Positions 35,429 through 44,789 of a stretch of DNA of 64,000 nucleotides are shown one piece after another (position 1 is the stretch's first letter; each line of letters begins with the position of its first letter). The DNA is taken from positions 248,001 through 312,000 of the forward strand of contig JAPPFJ010000005.1 in assembly GCA_028877215.1 (NCBI GenBank), in the 5' to 3' direction. Under the pieces are notes generated by a model. The model did not search any database and was not told where the DNA came from. It was given only the letters and a program-made list of their open reading frames with translations. This DNA is from Gemmatimonadota bacterium (lineage in GTDB: Bacteria; Latescibacterota; UBA2968; GCA-2709665). A program made the translations under genes and the position numbers.

Positions 35429-36214
35429 CTACCCTCCGGATTGAACGGCGCTGATTTCGTCCTTTGAAATCTTCTGTACGCTCATCGGATTGAACGTCTG
35501 GCGTGTGCCCGAACGGAGTGCAACCTCGATTCTTCCTCCGGTCAAGACGAAAAACTGCAGCAGAAAACCCCCGCCCTGCATCGGCTCGACCTGATATTCC
35601 TCGGGGTCCAACCCGTCGATCCATACAGGAAGACATGCCCTGAAGCGGTCATCCGCACACACGGATTGCGGTAGCGCCATCACCAGCGTTCCCGGCGATT
35701 CGTCCAGGGTCTCACCTATGGTCCTTCTTATCCCCGCAAGATAGGGAATCACCTTCGCCGCGTAGTGGAAGTCGTCTTCGTCATCCCGCACGGGCGGCAC
35801 GATACCCCATGTCATATGGTGGACGAATGGATTCCCGTGACCCTGGGCAAGCATGTGGTCCCGGGCGGCTTCGTCCACGGGATGGACGACCGCGACGTAG
35901 TCAAACCAGCCCTTTCCTCGAGCGGAGCTGTCCTCGGGCAATCCGGAAGGCACATTTATGTAGTCGTGCCCGTCGACCGGCGACGGATAGCACCGGGTGT
36001 CCCAGCCGGCGACGTATCCAATGCGTTTCAGTCGGCCGGAGAGGACGTGCGGGGGATCGACAAAAATGGCGGCATGATCCGGATTCGGCAGCAAAGGCAC
36101 CCCGGCGTCGGAGATTCTTCGAGCGACGTCGAGCGCCTCCCCGAGGCGTTCGGGTGCATTGGGGATGTCGAGTTGATCGTTGAAATCATCCGGCAGAATG
36201 ACGTTCCGGGCCAT
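35429..36214 (-). CDS. hypothetical protein
   Basis: I do not recognise this 261-residue cytoplasmic protein. It is rich in prolines and aromatic residues and has well-defined blocks (DHAAIFVDPPHVL, GYVAGWDTRCYP, GWFDYVAVVHPVDEAARDHM, NPFVHHMTWGI). The histidine pairs recall metal-binding vicinal-oxygen-chelate proteins, but the match is not good enough to assign. The ATG at 36214 has a clear AAGGAGA site, while the longer frame does not, so this is a real gene. It is convergent with rpoN and divergent from the lamin-tail protein gene. Confidence 0.6.
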   Translation of the reverse strand: MARNVILPDDFNDQLDIPNAPERLGEALDVARRISDAGVPLLPNPDHAAIFVDPPHVLSGRLKRIGYVAGWDTRCYPSPVDGHDYINVPSGLPEDSSARGKGWFDYVAVVHPVDEAARDHMLAQGHGNPFVHHMTWGIVPPVRDDEDDFHYAAKVIPYLAGIRRTIGETLDESPGTLVMALPQSVCADDRFRACLPVWIDGLDPEEYQVEPMQGGGFLLQFFVLTGGRIEVALRSGTRQTFNPMSVQKISKDEISAVQSGG

Positions 36215-36682
36215 CTTGATCTCCTTCTGGACGAGGACGATCACGATCGATCACACGTATTGATTCCGAAGACAGGTCGGGCTGCGGGCGCTGAAGTGGA
36301 AAACATCAACCTTTACGCTGTAAAATCGCGTCGGGTCTTCGCGGTGTCAAGGGGAATTCGTTTTGGGAAGGAGAAATGGGATCGGTACAAGGGGTTCTCA
36401 GCCTTGCTGAAGCCGCTGCCGGCAAGGGGCGCAGCAATCTAGCGTGGACATTTCCCGTTTTGCGGCTGGGGCTCCGTCGGGAATTTTCGTCACTTATCGA
36501 CCGCGAGCGATGTTTCAATTTCAAAACCTCTGCTGAAAATTGTATTCATCCACGAGTGTGTCCGATCGGATGATCCTGTGATACAACAGATTGATAAAAA
36601 ATAACTTATGTCACAAAATCCTGATTGGCACAAGGATTGCATCGTCCGGTATACGTATAGGCGCCTGCGGAAGGAGAGACGT
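36215..36682. other. 468-base intergenic control region
   Basis: Apart from the sigma-54 promoter at 36625-36641, the region contains a perfect 10-bp palindrome TCCGATCGGA at 36561-36570, about 55 bases upstream of the -24 box, where a bacterial enhancer-binding protein could bind. The sequence between 36500 and 36610 is AT-rich. No gene is supported. Confidence 0.5.
36625..36641 (+). promoter_or_regulatory. sigma-54 (-24/-12) promoter
   Basis: TTGGCAC, five bases, then TTGCA gives the invariant GG and GC pairs 10 bases apart, matching the sigma-54 consensus. Transcription would start near 36652, about 30 bases before the GTG start at 36683. The match, spacing and position upstream of a good ribosome site make this a strong prediction. 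Confidence 0.85.
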
Positions 36683-39600
36683 GTGAAACAGATGCTCGTG
36701 TTAGTGTTCGTGTTCCTGGTCATTGACCGGACGGGGCTGTGGGCGCAGGCGGTAGCAACGCCGGATACGCTTCGCTTCGGTCCTGTGCGCACGTGGACTT
36801 CCGTCCAGGATAGTGTCCATATCCGAAACACGGGTGACGCTGACGTAATCCTGATTTCCGGCGACGTGGACAATGCCGCCTTCCAGCTGCCGAGCGACCC
36901 GTTCTCCGATACAAGCGACACGCTGGCACCCGACCAGGCCCTGAATCTCCCCGTAATCTTTGAGCCGACTGACATTGGCGTGCTCACCGCAATCCTAACG
37001 GTCGGCACCAATGGGGGTTCTCTGAACGTGCATCTCACCGGCGAGGGCGTTCGCGAGGTGATCGTCATCCAGGAGATCCTCGCCGACCCGCCACCGGGTC
37101 TCGCCGGTGACGCCAATGGAGACGGGGTACGTGATACTTACCACGATGAATTCGTTGAACTCCTGAATATCGGATTGAGACCTGTCGACATCGGGGGGTG
37201 GCAATTAAGCGATGCAGGAGCGGCCGTGTCAAAGAGGTTTACGTTTCCGGAAGATACCCGGCTGAATCCGGGCGAACGCGCAGTCCTGTTTGGCGGCGGC
37301 AGTCCAACCGGTTTCCCGGGACCCGTGTTTGTCGACGACGGAAGGATCGGTGGTGGTCTGAGTAACACAAGCGACGCCGTTTTCCTGATAGATTCTAATG
37401 TACCGGATACGATGGCGACCGCCGCCTACGATACCCTGGCGGACCGGAACCAATCCCTGGTTCGCCATCCAGAGGGTCAGGGCCCCTTCGTTCTCCACAG
37501 CGCATTGCCGGGTGGCGGCGCGCTGTTTTCTCCGGGCCGGGGGCGTTCGGACATCCAACGCATTGAAGTTCTGCCCGCGGATACCACGGTGGAACTTGGA
37601 GCGACGATCCGGTTCGAAGCTCGTGCCGAATTCAACGATGGAAGCGAGTCCACGATGGACGAGGTGGTGGTCTGGCATACCACCAACGATGCGGTAATCA
37701 GCCTTTCAGGCGCTATCGGAACCGCCGTGGGCGTGGGTATTGCCGAGATTGCCGCCAGCGTGTCAGGAGCAATCTCTATTTCCGGCCGGATTGTGGTCAG
37801 AGATCACGCCCAGTCGAATGCAGGGGCGCCGCCCGTCGAACCGGCAGGAGCCCGAGTGGTGATCGATGAGGTATTGGCTGATCCGGCTCCCGGTGGGGGC
37901 GGGGATGCCAATCGGGACGGGGTGAGGGACGGCAAGGCCGACGAGTTCGTTGAAATATGGAATGTAGACTCGAAGCCCCTAAAGATAGGCGGATGGTGGC
38001 TGAGCGACGACGACGTCGGGCCAAGAGGGCGATTTCACTTCCCCGACGGGCTGACACTTGAACCGGGAATGCGTGCAGTGCTTTTTGGCGGGGGTAATCC
38101 ACGAGATATCCCAGGACTCGTATTCGTAGATGACGGCAGTATCGGTAACGGATTGACCAATAAGGGGGATCTGGTATTGCTCGTCGACCCCGTCTCGGAC
38201 GATACCGTGGCTGTCGCCGACTTCCGGGTAACAGGGGACCTGAACCGGTCCGTCGTGCGGTTCGCCGAGGGCGTGTACGTTCCGCATGCCGACTTGCCGG
38301 ACGGCGAGGTGATTTCGCCGGGTCGGCCGCACCCGAAGCCTGCCGTACCCGTGGAATCGGCGGAAATCTCCCGGCCCGAGTTTCTGGATTCCCCACCATC
38401 GTGGTGCCGGGTAGGCGCGCTTTGCCGGTTCAAGCCCAGAATTCGCAATCTCGACGGCGGATTCGTGCATCTGGAAACCCGAGCACACGGCGTTGTATGG
38501 GACCGTTCTACGGGCGAGATTTCGTGGAGGCCGGAACGGGAAGGTCGATTTCGCTTCTGGCAGACCGCGGTGAGTGGTTCGGGCGAGAAGACAGTACGGC
38601 AATTCGATATATGGGTTGAACCCCGTCCACAGATCGCAATCGTCGAGATTCTGGCGGACCCGCCGGACGGCCTGAACGGTGACGCGAATGGAGATGGAAC
38701 GCGTGACAGCCAGTCGGACGAGTTCGTCGAGATCCTGAATGAAGGGTCGGACGCGGTCTGGATTTCGGATTGGCGTTTGAGCGACGACGACGTTTCGGCA
38801 CGAAGGCAGTTCAGGTTTCCCGGTTTCACCAGACTTCAACCCGGAGAACGCGCCGTTCTGTTTGGAGGCGGACAGTCAAAGGGCATCGATGGGCCGGTTT
38901 TCGTGGATGATGGCAGTATCGGTAACGGTTTGACCGACAAGTCTGATGTGATTCTGTTAATCGACTCCGCCTTGAACGATACGCTCGCCAGCGCCGTCTA
39001 TACCGTAGAGGGAGATATCGACCAATCTCTGGTGTGGAATGGTTCCGCCTGGGTCCCTCACGAGACCCCTCCCGGTCGCGGGGTTTACTCCCCCGGATTG
39101 CCCTCCGAGATGGGTACTGTCATTGGAAAAGACGCCGATGACCGGCCCGGCTCCGGTCCCGACCATGGCGATGCGGAGTCGGATGGCGAGGGAGGTGGAG
39201 GCGGAACTTCGTCGGGTACAGTTCCGGCATCCGTGATAATCAGCGAAATTCTCGCGAATCCTGCCCCGGGGGCAACCGGCGACGTCAACGCCGACGGAGA
39301 ACGCCACGGATATCAGGACGAATTCGTGGAACTGTGGAATGCCGGAACCGACACGGCCCGTCTCGACGGGTGCAGGCTTGGAGATGACGATACGCCAATG
39401 GGTCGCCTGTTCGAATTTCCTTCAGGTACGATGCTCCCGCCAGACGGGTTTCTGGTCCTTTTCGGTGGCGGATCCACTACAAACTTCCCCGAAAACGCTT
39501 TTGTGGATGACGGTCGGATCGGCGACGGGCTCTCGAATGCGGGCGACTCGATCGTGTTTCTATCGCCTGAGGGTGTGGACACGCTTGACATCATCGGCTA

Positions 39601-41290
39601 TGACACGGCGCCCGGGGGCACCTCTCTGGTCCGCAGGGGGGACGCCAAGCTGCAAAGGCATGATCTTCTGCCCTATACAGGCTCGACTTCGCCCGGCCGT
39701 GCCGCGCCACTGCTGGTTGCCATCCGTGTCGTACCCGATACGCTGGACGTGCCATCGGGATCCGATCGCATCGTTACCGCAGAAGGTGTCTTCGATTCGG
39801 AAACCGTGACAGATGTCACCGGCGATTTGACGTGGAGCGTTGAAGATTCTGCTGTCGCACGGCTTGAAACGGCCGTGCGGGTAAGGGGGCTTGCTCCCGG
39901 GGAAACGGTCTTGCATGCACGGTACGGGCGTTTCACATCCAGCGCCGTCGTCCGGGTTCATCCGAAGCCTGTCGACGGCAACGCCGGCGGGGTGAAGCCT
40001 CCATCCAATCTTCCCCCGTTGTTCATCTCGCGCCCCGACACGCTGGCCATAACAGGTTTGGCATACACGTACACGCCCTCTGCTGAAGATCCCGAAAGCG
40101 ACCCGGTGTCTATTTGGGTGCCGCGCCGCCCGGCATGGATGAATTGGAACGACATCGTTCTGGAGGGTTTGCCGGGACATACCGGCTCCTGGCCGGTTGT
40201 CGTCGCGGCCGCAGACCACAACGACACGACCGAACAGGCGTTCACCATACATGTCGTAACACCCCGGCTTGATCCGGCAGGCCGTCGGGACAGCGTTGCC
40301 TATGTGGGCGTAACCTGGCGGAAGTCACTGGATATCAGGAAGGGTATCCAGGCGCAGATAGACGGGGGACCCGTTCTCGACGCTTCGGGCGAATCTCTCG
40401 TGTGGCGCCCCGGCCCCGGAGACAAGGGGCGACGCACAATAACTGTTTCCATAAGCCGGAACGGCGTCGAAAGTCTGATCCTGACATTCATGATCACGGT
40501 ACGGCCCCGGCCGATCATCCGCGTGGACGAAATTCTGGCCGATCCGATAACGGATGTCAATGGCGATGGCAAGCAGGAACGATACGGAGATCAATTCATC
40601 GAATTGTACAATGTCGCCGAGCACGCGGTGGATCTGTCTGGCTGGACGCTCGGTGACGACGACGGAAGTCCCTTTGAATTCCCTGGTGGCGCGGTCTTGA
40701 ATGGCGGCGAGCGATTCATCCTCTTCGGCGGCGGAATCCGCTCGGGCAAAAGGGGATGTTTTTCCGCGGGAGGCCGAATAGGGAACGGGCTGGATACCGA
40801 GGACAGGATTCTGTTGATCGCACCTGCCGGGCCCGATACGCTGGTGGATGTGCGATATGTGAAGGGGCAGATCGGCGCCTCACTGGTACCGGACCCGCAC
40901 ACGCCCGGGAAATGGTTGCCTCACGACCGCGTTTCGCATCTGCCGTATTCGCCCGGGACGGCGACACCACTGGCGGACTCCGCCTTCTCAGACGCGTCGG
41001 GAATAACCACAGATGACGTGGATCCCCACCCGGAGTATCCATTTCCAAACCCTTTCAATGTTCACACGACCATCGGGTTTCGAAGCACCGGCGATCCGGC
41101 GGAGTTAACGGTTTACAATGTTCTCGGACAACCCGTCAGGCGGTTTTCGATTTCAGCGGTCGCGGGTTATCATCAACCGGTGTGGGACGGGCGCGACGAT
41201 CTGGGTCGATCGGTAGGCACTGGCATATACCTGATTCGCCTGAGAAACGGACCCCGCGTCCGAACGATGCGCGTGGTGCTGGTTAAATGA
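36683..41290 (+). CDS. secreted protein with five lamin-tail domains and C-terminal FlgD/T9SS-type sorting domain
   Basis: This exported protein of 1535 residues has a signal peptide (MLVLVFVFLVI, then AQA near 22). Next is a choice-of-anchor (HYDIN-like) domain at about 25-125. Lamin-tail domains begin near residues 126, 392, 650, 851 and 1278. Ig-like (Big_2) domains lie near 295 and 1015, and a cadherin-like part near 1110. Each lamin-tail repeat opens with an EILADP-type strand and then a DxNxDG calcium-type loop. The end (PNPFN near 1455, then VYNVLGQPVR, WDGRDDLGR, GIYLIRL) is the FlgD/Por-secretion C-terminal module that anchors or exports proteins in FCB bacteria. GTG 36683 follows AAGGAGAG; a longer frame from 36608 would span the promoter. 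Probably a surface or matrix protein; its ligand is unknown. Confidence 0.85.
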   Translation: MKQMLVLVFVFLVIDRTGLWAQAVATPDTLRFGPVRTWTSVQDSVHIRNTGDADVILISGDVDNAAFQLPSDPFSDTSDTLAPDQALNLPVIFEPTDIGVLTAILTVGTNGGSLNVHLTGEGVREVIVIQEILADPPPGLAGDANGDGVRDTYHDEFVELLNIGLRPVDIGGWQLSDAGAAVSKRFTFPEDTRLNPGERAVLFGGGSPTGFPGPVFVDDGRIGGGLSNTSDAVFLIDSNVPDTMATAAYDTLADRNQSLVRHPEGQGPFVLHSALPGGGALFSPGRGRSDIQRIEVLPADTTVELGATIRFEARAEFNDGSESTMDEVVVWHTTNDAVISLSGAIGTAVGVGIAEIAASVSGAISISGRIVVRDHAQSNAGAPPVEPAGARVVIDEVLADPAPGGGGDANRDGVRDGKADEFVEIWNVDSKPLKIGGWWLSDDDVGPRGRFHFPDGLTLEPGMRAVLFGGGNPRDIPGLVFVDDGSIGNGLTNKGDLVLLVDPVSDDTVAVADFRVTGDLNRSVVRFAEGVYVPHADLPDGEVISPGRPHPKPAVPVESAEISRPEFLDSPPSWCRVGALCRFKPRIRNLDGGFVHLETRAHGVVWDRSTGEISWRPEREGRFRFWQTAVSGSGEKTVRQFDIWVEPRPQIAIVEILADPPDGLNGDANGDGTRDSQSDEFVEILNEGSDAVWISDWRLSDDDVSARRQFRFPGFTRLQPGERAVLFGGGQSKGIDGPVFVDDGSIGNGLTDKSDVILLIDSALNDTLASAVYTVEGDIDQSLVWNGSAWVPHETPPGRGVYSPGLPSEMGTVIGKDADDRPGSGPDHGDAESDGEGGGGGTSSGTVPASVIISEILANPAPGATGDVNADGERHGYQDEFVELWNAGTDTARLDGCRLGDDDTPMGRLFEFPSGTMLPPDGFLVLFGGGSTTNFPENAFVDDGRIGDGLSNAGDSIVFLSPEGVDTLDIIGYDTAPGGTSLVRRGDAKLQRHDLLPYTGSTSPGRAAPLLVAIRVVPDTLDVPSGSDRIVTAEGVFDSETVTDVTGDLTWSVEDSAVARLETAVRVRGLAPGETVLHARYGRFTSSAVVRVHPKPVDGNAGGVKPPSNLPPLFISRPDTLAITGLAYTYTPSAEDPESDPVSIWVPRRPAWMNWNDIVLEGLPGHTGSWPVVVAAADHNDTTEQAFTIHVVTPRLDPAGRRDSVAYVGVTWRKSLDIRKGIQAQIDGGPVLDASGESLVWRPGPGDKGRRTITVSISRNGVESLILTFMITVRPRPIIRVDEILADPITDVNGDGKQERYGDQFIELYNVAEHAVDLSGWTLGDDDGSPFEFPGGAVLNGGERFILFGGGIRSGKRGCFSAGGRIGNGLDTEDRILLIAPAGPDTLVDVRYVKGQIGASLVPDPHTPGKWLPHDRVSHLPYSPGTATPLADSAFSDASGITTDDVDPHPEYPFPNPFNVHTTIGFRSTGDPAELTVYNVLGQPVRRFSISAVAGYHQPVWDGRDDLGRSVGTGIYLIRLRNGPRVRTMRVVLVK

Positions 41291-41649
41291 CCCGCGGAAG
41301 CTCCACGGGCAGCCGACGAGTGCTCTGTCCCGGAAATAAGTTGCCTAAATTCGACCGTCAAGTCGCCTGGCTCGCATCCTTCGACAGGCTCAGGAACCAG
41401 CGCCAGAGCGCAGGCGACCTGCGTAAGGTCGGCGAGCGAGGGGAACGTAGCGAGACAGGATGAATCGGCGGTCGAATGGTGAAGAATTTTTGGGACAGGA
41501 CACCAGGTCCTAACACGGATTTCCGCGGGGTCCGGTGTGCGGAAAGGCCCGAATTTGTGCGTAAGAGTCCATTCTCGCGGTAACGGGGGCAATCGTCGTT
41601 AAGACTGTCTCGGAGAGAATGAGAACAATTGAGGAAAGGAGGTGAAACC
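41291..41649. other. 359-base intergenic region dominated by a repeat
   Basis: Bases 41319-41504 are copy 1 of the palindromic repeat described separately. The remainder to 41649 holds an ordinary leader ending in a very strong AAAGGAGGTG ribosome site for the small gene at 41650. No further gene is supported. Confidence 0.6.
41319..41504. repeat. MITE-like palindromic repeat, copy 1 (186 bp)
   Basis: The ends AGTGCTCTGTCCC and GGGACAGGACACC are inverted repeats. The outer portion matches copy 2 at 54942 with 6 differences in the first 58 bases and 7 in the last 95; the middle of copy 1 is 21 bases longer and includes a short extra block. The minus strand is open across both copies, but I regard that as a by-product of the repeat. 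No transposase is nearby. Confidence 0.85.
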
Positions 41650-41910
41650 ATGGCCCAGCCGGAGATCACGTTCAGACACGGTTCCTGCAGCGCTTCCGTC
41701 TTCGAGAACGAATACAACCGCGGCAAGGATAGCTTCAACGTCCGTACCGTTTCGTTCCAGAGAAGCTACCGGGACAAGCAAGGCGAATGGCATCGTTCCA
41801 GCAGCCTGAGGGTGAACGACATTCCCAAAGCGATCCTGGTACTCAACAAGGCATATGAGTACCTGACATCCAACGGCAATACGGACGTCGAGGAAGAGTC
41901 AGAGAGCTGA
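41650..41910 (+). CDS. conserved-looking small protein
   Basis: This 86-residue protein has a beta-rich N-terminus (EITFRHGSCSASVFENEY), a central basic RSYRDKQGEWHRSSSLRVND and an alpha-helical end (DIPKAILVLNKAYEYL), then an acidic tail. I recall similar small proteins with this pattern in other bacteria, but no named function; a PC4-like nucleic-acid-binding fold is conceivable from strand-then-helix order. The ribosome binding site AAAGGAGGTG is nearly ideal, so expression is probably high. It lies between a repeat and the SpoIIE-type phosphatase gene. Confidence 0.6.
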   Translation: MAQPEITFRHGSCSASVFENEYNRGKDSFNVRTVSFQRSYRDKQGEWHRSSSLRVNDIPKAILVLNKAYEYLTSNGNTDVEEESES

Positions 41911-42068
41911 ATCGAGCTTCACCTTAGCGAGCGAAGAGGGACAGCCGGTATCATTCCGGGTGTCCCTCTTTCACGTTATTGCCGTTCTGCTGTTGTTTCG
42001 CTGGGAGACTTTTCGTATCTTCATCTGAACACGATTTCCGCGGATCTTTGCAAATCTGGAGTTCGTTC

Positions 42069-42989
42069 ATGGAAGAATCGTCGATCGATGTAATAGAATC
42101 GTTGCGCCGTCTGACAGGCGAATTGCAGAATTTCGAGGAGATCGTCAAGCATATCAAGCCCCCGTCGGGTGAAATTCCCGAGTTAGAGGGAATCGAAATC
42201 TACGGAGAGACGATTCCGCTTGAGGGCCTGATCGGCGGTGATCATATCATATATGTCGACTTCAAGAGACGGTATGATCTGGAGGCACGGATACACAAGG
42301 CGGAGCAGGAAGGGCGTGGGACCGTAGCTGCGAATCTGAGGAGATGCGAGCGGATGGCCGGCGTCGCCCTCGTGGATGTTTCCGGACATCAGATAACAGA
42401 TGCAATGCTGGCCGGAATGCTGCACGAGGCATTCCTGCTCGGCGCCACCTACGAGCTGGACCAGTTCGGTACGATCACCGAGAAACTGTTTGAAAATCTG
42501 AATACCCGGATCTACAATTCTTCCAGCGTCAGCAAATTCCTGACGATGATCTATGGAGAAATCAGCGAGGACGACACGTTCACTTTTCTTTCCGCCGCGC
42601 ATCCCATCCCGGTTGTTTTCTCCAATCTGCAGGATCGGATTATGGACGTCAGCGAGGATCTCTTCGTGAATTTTCCTCCAATCGGCACCCTGCCATCACA
42701 GGAGGATATAGACCGGCAGGCGATCCAGAGTGTGCTTGGCTTCAAGAAAAAATACGAGATCAACGTGTGGACGCTTCAAGGATCCGGCGACGTCCTTTTG
42801 TTGTATACGGACGGACTGGCGGACCATCGCCGGGGCGACGAAGACTATTTCCCCGATCGGCTGGAGGACATTCTCCGCGGTGTCAAGGGGCTGTCGGCTC
42901 ATGGAATATTCAAAGCCATAAAGGATGACGTGCTCGATTTCGGCCAGCCACTTGACGATATCAGTCTTGTCGTTATAAAAAAAACCTGA
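42069..42989 (+). CDS. SpoIIE-type PP2C serine phosphatase
   Basis: This 306-residue cytoplasmic protein consists of a short N-terminal helical part followed by a PP2C-like phosphatase domain of the SpoIIE/RsbU type. Metal-binding acidic residues occur in IGGDHIIYVDF, ALVDVSGHQITDAMLAG, LLLYTDGLADH and the final LDDISLVVIKK. Such enzymes dephosphorylate anti-anti-sigma proteins in partner-switching control. No sensor domain, anti-sigma factor or STAS protein is adjacent, so its partner is unknown. The ATG at 42069 follows GGAG. Confidence 0.85.
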   Translation: MEESSIDVIESLRRLTGELQNFEEIVKHIKPPSGEIPELEGIEIYGETIPLEGLIGGDHIIYVDFKRRYDLEARIHKAEQEGRGTVAANLRRCERMAGVALVDVSGHQITDAMLAGMLHEAFLLGATYELDQFGTITEKLFENLNTRIYNSSSVSKFLTMIYGEISEDDTFTFLSAAHPIPVVFSNLQDRIMDVSEDLFVNFPPIGTLPSQEDIDRQAIQSVLGFKKKYEINVWTLQGSGDVLLLYTDGLADHRRGDEDYFPDRLEDILRGVKGLSAHGIFKAIKDDVLDFGQPLDDISLVVIKKT

Positions 42990-43067
42990 TAGTGGACCCA
43001 TCGGCCGCGGTCCGTCGAACCGCCGGCCTGACTCTGAAAACGGTGCAATTCCGCAGGAGGCAATGTT

Positions 43068-44477
43068 ATGAAAATGTTCGTCAATTCCCGCTGGATCGAC
43101 AAGGACGAAAAGGTCGAAGTGTTGAACCCGTACGATGGATCCGTTGTCGATACGGTGCCACGCGCCGACGGACGAGATGTGCAGGCTGCCCTCGCGACGG
43201 CGGCCAGGGGCGCGGAGGTGATGGCGGCGATGCCGGCTCACGAACGATACCGGATTCTGCATCGTGCAGCCGAGTTGATGGCGGAACGCCAGGAGGATTT
43301 CGGGCAGACCATTTCTGCCGAAGAGGGAAAGGTCATTTCCGAAGGGCGCGGCGAGGCCGCCCGGTCAATCGATACGATGACGCTATCGGCCGAAGAGGCA
43401 AAACGGCTCTACGGCGAGACGATTCCATTGGACGGCGCAACCGGTGCGGAGGGCAAATTCGGATTTACCGTTCATGTGCCATGCGGCGTTGTCGTTGCCA
43501 TTACGCCTTTCAATTTTCCCTTGAATCTGGTGTGTCACAAGGTGGGACCTGCACTTGCGGCCGGAAATTCGGTGATTGTAAAACCGGCCACAGACACGCC
43601 CCTTTCAGCGTTGAAACTCGTGGAGGTTCTTCTGGATGCGGGCACGCCGGTCGAAGCCGTTCAGTGTATCACGGGGCCGGGAGGTGAACTCGGCGACCTG
43701 TTGTCTTCTGACTCCCGGGTGCGCAAGATCTCCTTCACCGGAAGCAGGGACGTCGGTGAACAGATCTGCAAAACAGCGGGGTTGAAAAAAGTAACGATGG
43801 AGCTTGGATCCAATTCGCCGTTAATCGTTATGCCCGACGCCGATCTGGAAAAGGTGGCTGCCGCGACGACCGCGACAGGGTTTGCAAACGCCGGGCAGGT
43901 TTGCATTTCCGCGCAGCGCGTCATGGTCAATAAGGACGTTTACGAGGACTTCATCGACGTACTCAAGCCTCAGGTGGAAGCACTGAAAATCGGCGATCAG
44001 CTGGATGAGTCGGTGTCCATGGGGCCGATGATCCGCGAAGGAGATGCCGAGCGGGTAGGCGCCTGGATTCGCGAGGCCAGAGAGGGCGGCGCAAGGGTAA
44101 TCGTGGGCGGTGATCGGGACGGCACGTTGCACGCGCCTACGGTGGTGGCGGACGTCGACCCCAAGATGCGGATCTCATGCGACGAGCTCTTCGGTCCGGC
44201 CGTCGGACTGACACGGTTCGATACAATCGATGAGGCCATCGCCTCGGCCAACGACACCAATTACGGTCTGTCGGCCGCGTTATTCACGGAGAACCTGGAC
44301 CACGCGATGCAATTCGTAAACAAGGTGCAGTCGGGGAATATTATGGTTAACTGGGGCCCTCAATGGCGTGCGGACCTGATGCCTTACGGTGGATTGAAAG
44401 ATAGCGGGATGGGCAAGGAAGGACCAAAGTACGCGGTGGAGGAGATGACAGAGTTGAAGATGGTGGTATTCCATTAG
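43068..44477 (+). CDS. NAD(P)-dependent aldehyde dehydrogenase
   Basis: This 469-residue enzyme oxidises an aldehyde to its acid. Catalytic Cys279 lies in GQVCISAQR and general base Glu245 in TMELGSNSP; the NAD-binding SFTGSRDVG and ITPFNFPLN segments are in place. The overall pattern is closest to lactaldehyde, succinate-semialdehyde and non-phosphorylating GAPDH groups, so the substrate is uncertain. The ATG follows AGGAGG at 43053. It lies about 80 bases after the phosphatase gene, probably as a separate function. Confidence 0.9.
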   Translation: MKMFVNSRWIDKDEKVEVLNPYDGSVVDTVPRADGRDVQAALATAARGAEVMAAMPAHERYRILHRAAELMAERQEDFGQTISAEEGKVISEGRGEAARSIDTMTLSAEEAKRLYGETIPLDGATGAEGKFGFTVHVPCGVVVAITPFNFPLNLVCHKVGPALAAGNSVIVKPATDTPLSALKLVEVLLDAGTPVEAVQCITGPGGELGDLLSSDSRVRKISFTGSRDVGEQICKTAGLKKVTMELGSNSPLIVMPDADLEKVAAATTATGFANAGQVCISAQRVMVNKDVYEDFIDVLKPQVEALKIGDQLDESVSMGPMIREGDAERVGAWIREAREGGARVIVGGDRDGTLHAPTVVADVDPKMRISCDELFGPAVGLTRFDTIDEAIASANDTNYGLSAALFTENLDHAMQFVNKVQSGNIMVNWGPQWRADLMPYGGLKDSGMGKEGPKYAVEEMTELKMVVFH

Positions 44478-44789
44478 CCTTGACGGGCGGGCGCACGAGA
44501 CGCAAACCGCACGTCGATCGGGAAGCCTCGCGATACACGACCGCGGATGAAACGCGAAAACCGCCGGGACGTGGGCGGATGAAGGGTGGCCGACGGCGGT
44601 TCGTTCGTGAAAGCCAGGTTCAACGGATCAGGGACATTTCGTACACAAAAACAGCGGAGTGGCGTCTTTGGCGCTCCGCTTTTTGCATCTACTGTGGGAC
44701 TGTCGTCCGGAATACCGGGTCTGCGAACTGCTGTACGGGCTGACCCAATGGTTGAAGATTCATCCGCGGTACCGGCCGGGGATCCTTTT
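44478..44789. other. 312-base region between convergent genes
   Basis: Apart from the terminator at 44653-44684, I see no gene or repeat here. Open frames overlap the downstream HU gene in antisense and lack ribosome sites. Confidence 0.5.
44653..44684. terminator. bidirectional terminator
   Basis: AGCGGAG (44653-44659) pairs with CTCCGCT (44674-44680), with T residues after it and an A-run before it, so it can end transcription from the aldehyde dehydrogenase and from the convergent HU gene. Confidence 0.75.

Noticed and set aside
41291..41592. Minus-strand open frame in repeat copy 1, similar to one at 54940-55122
   Set aside because: The two peptides resemble each other only because the DNA repeats are copies. 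They lack starts with ribosome sites and are not independent evidence of a gene.
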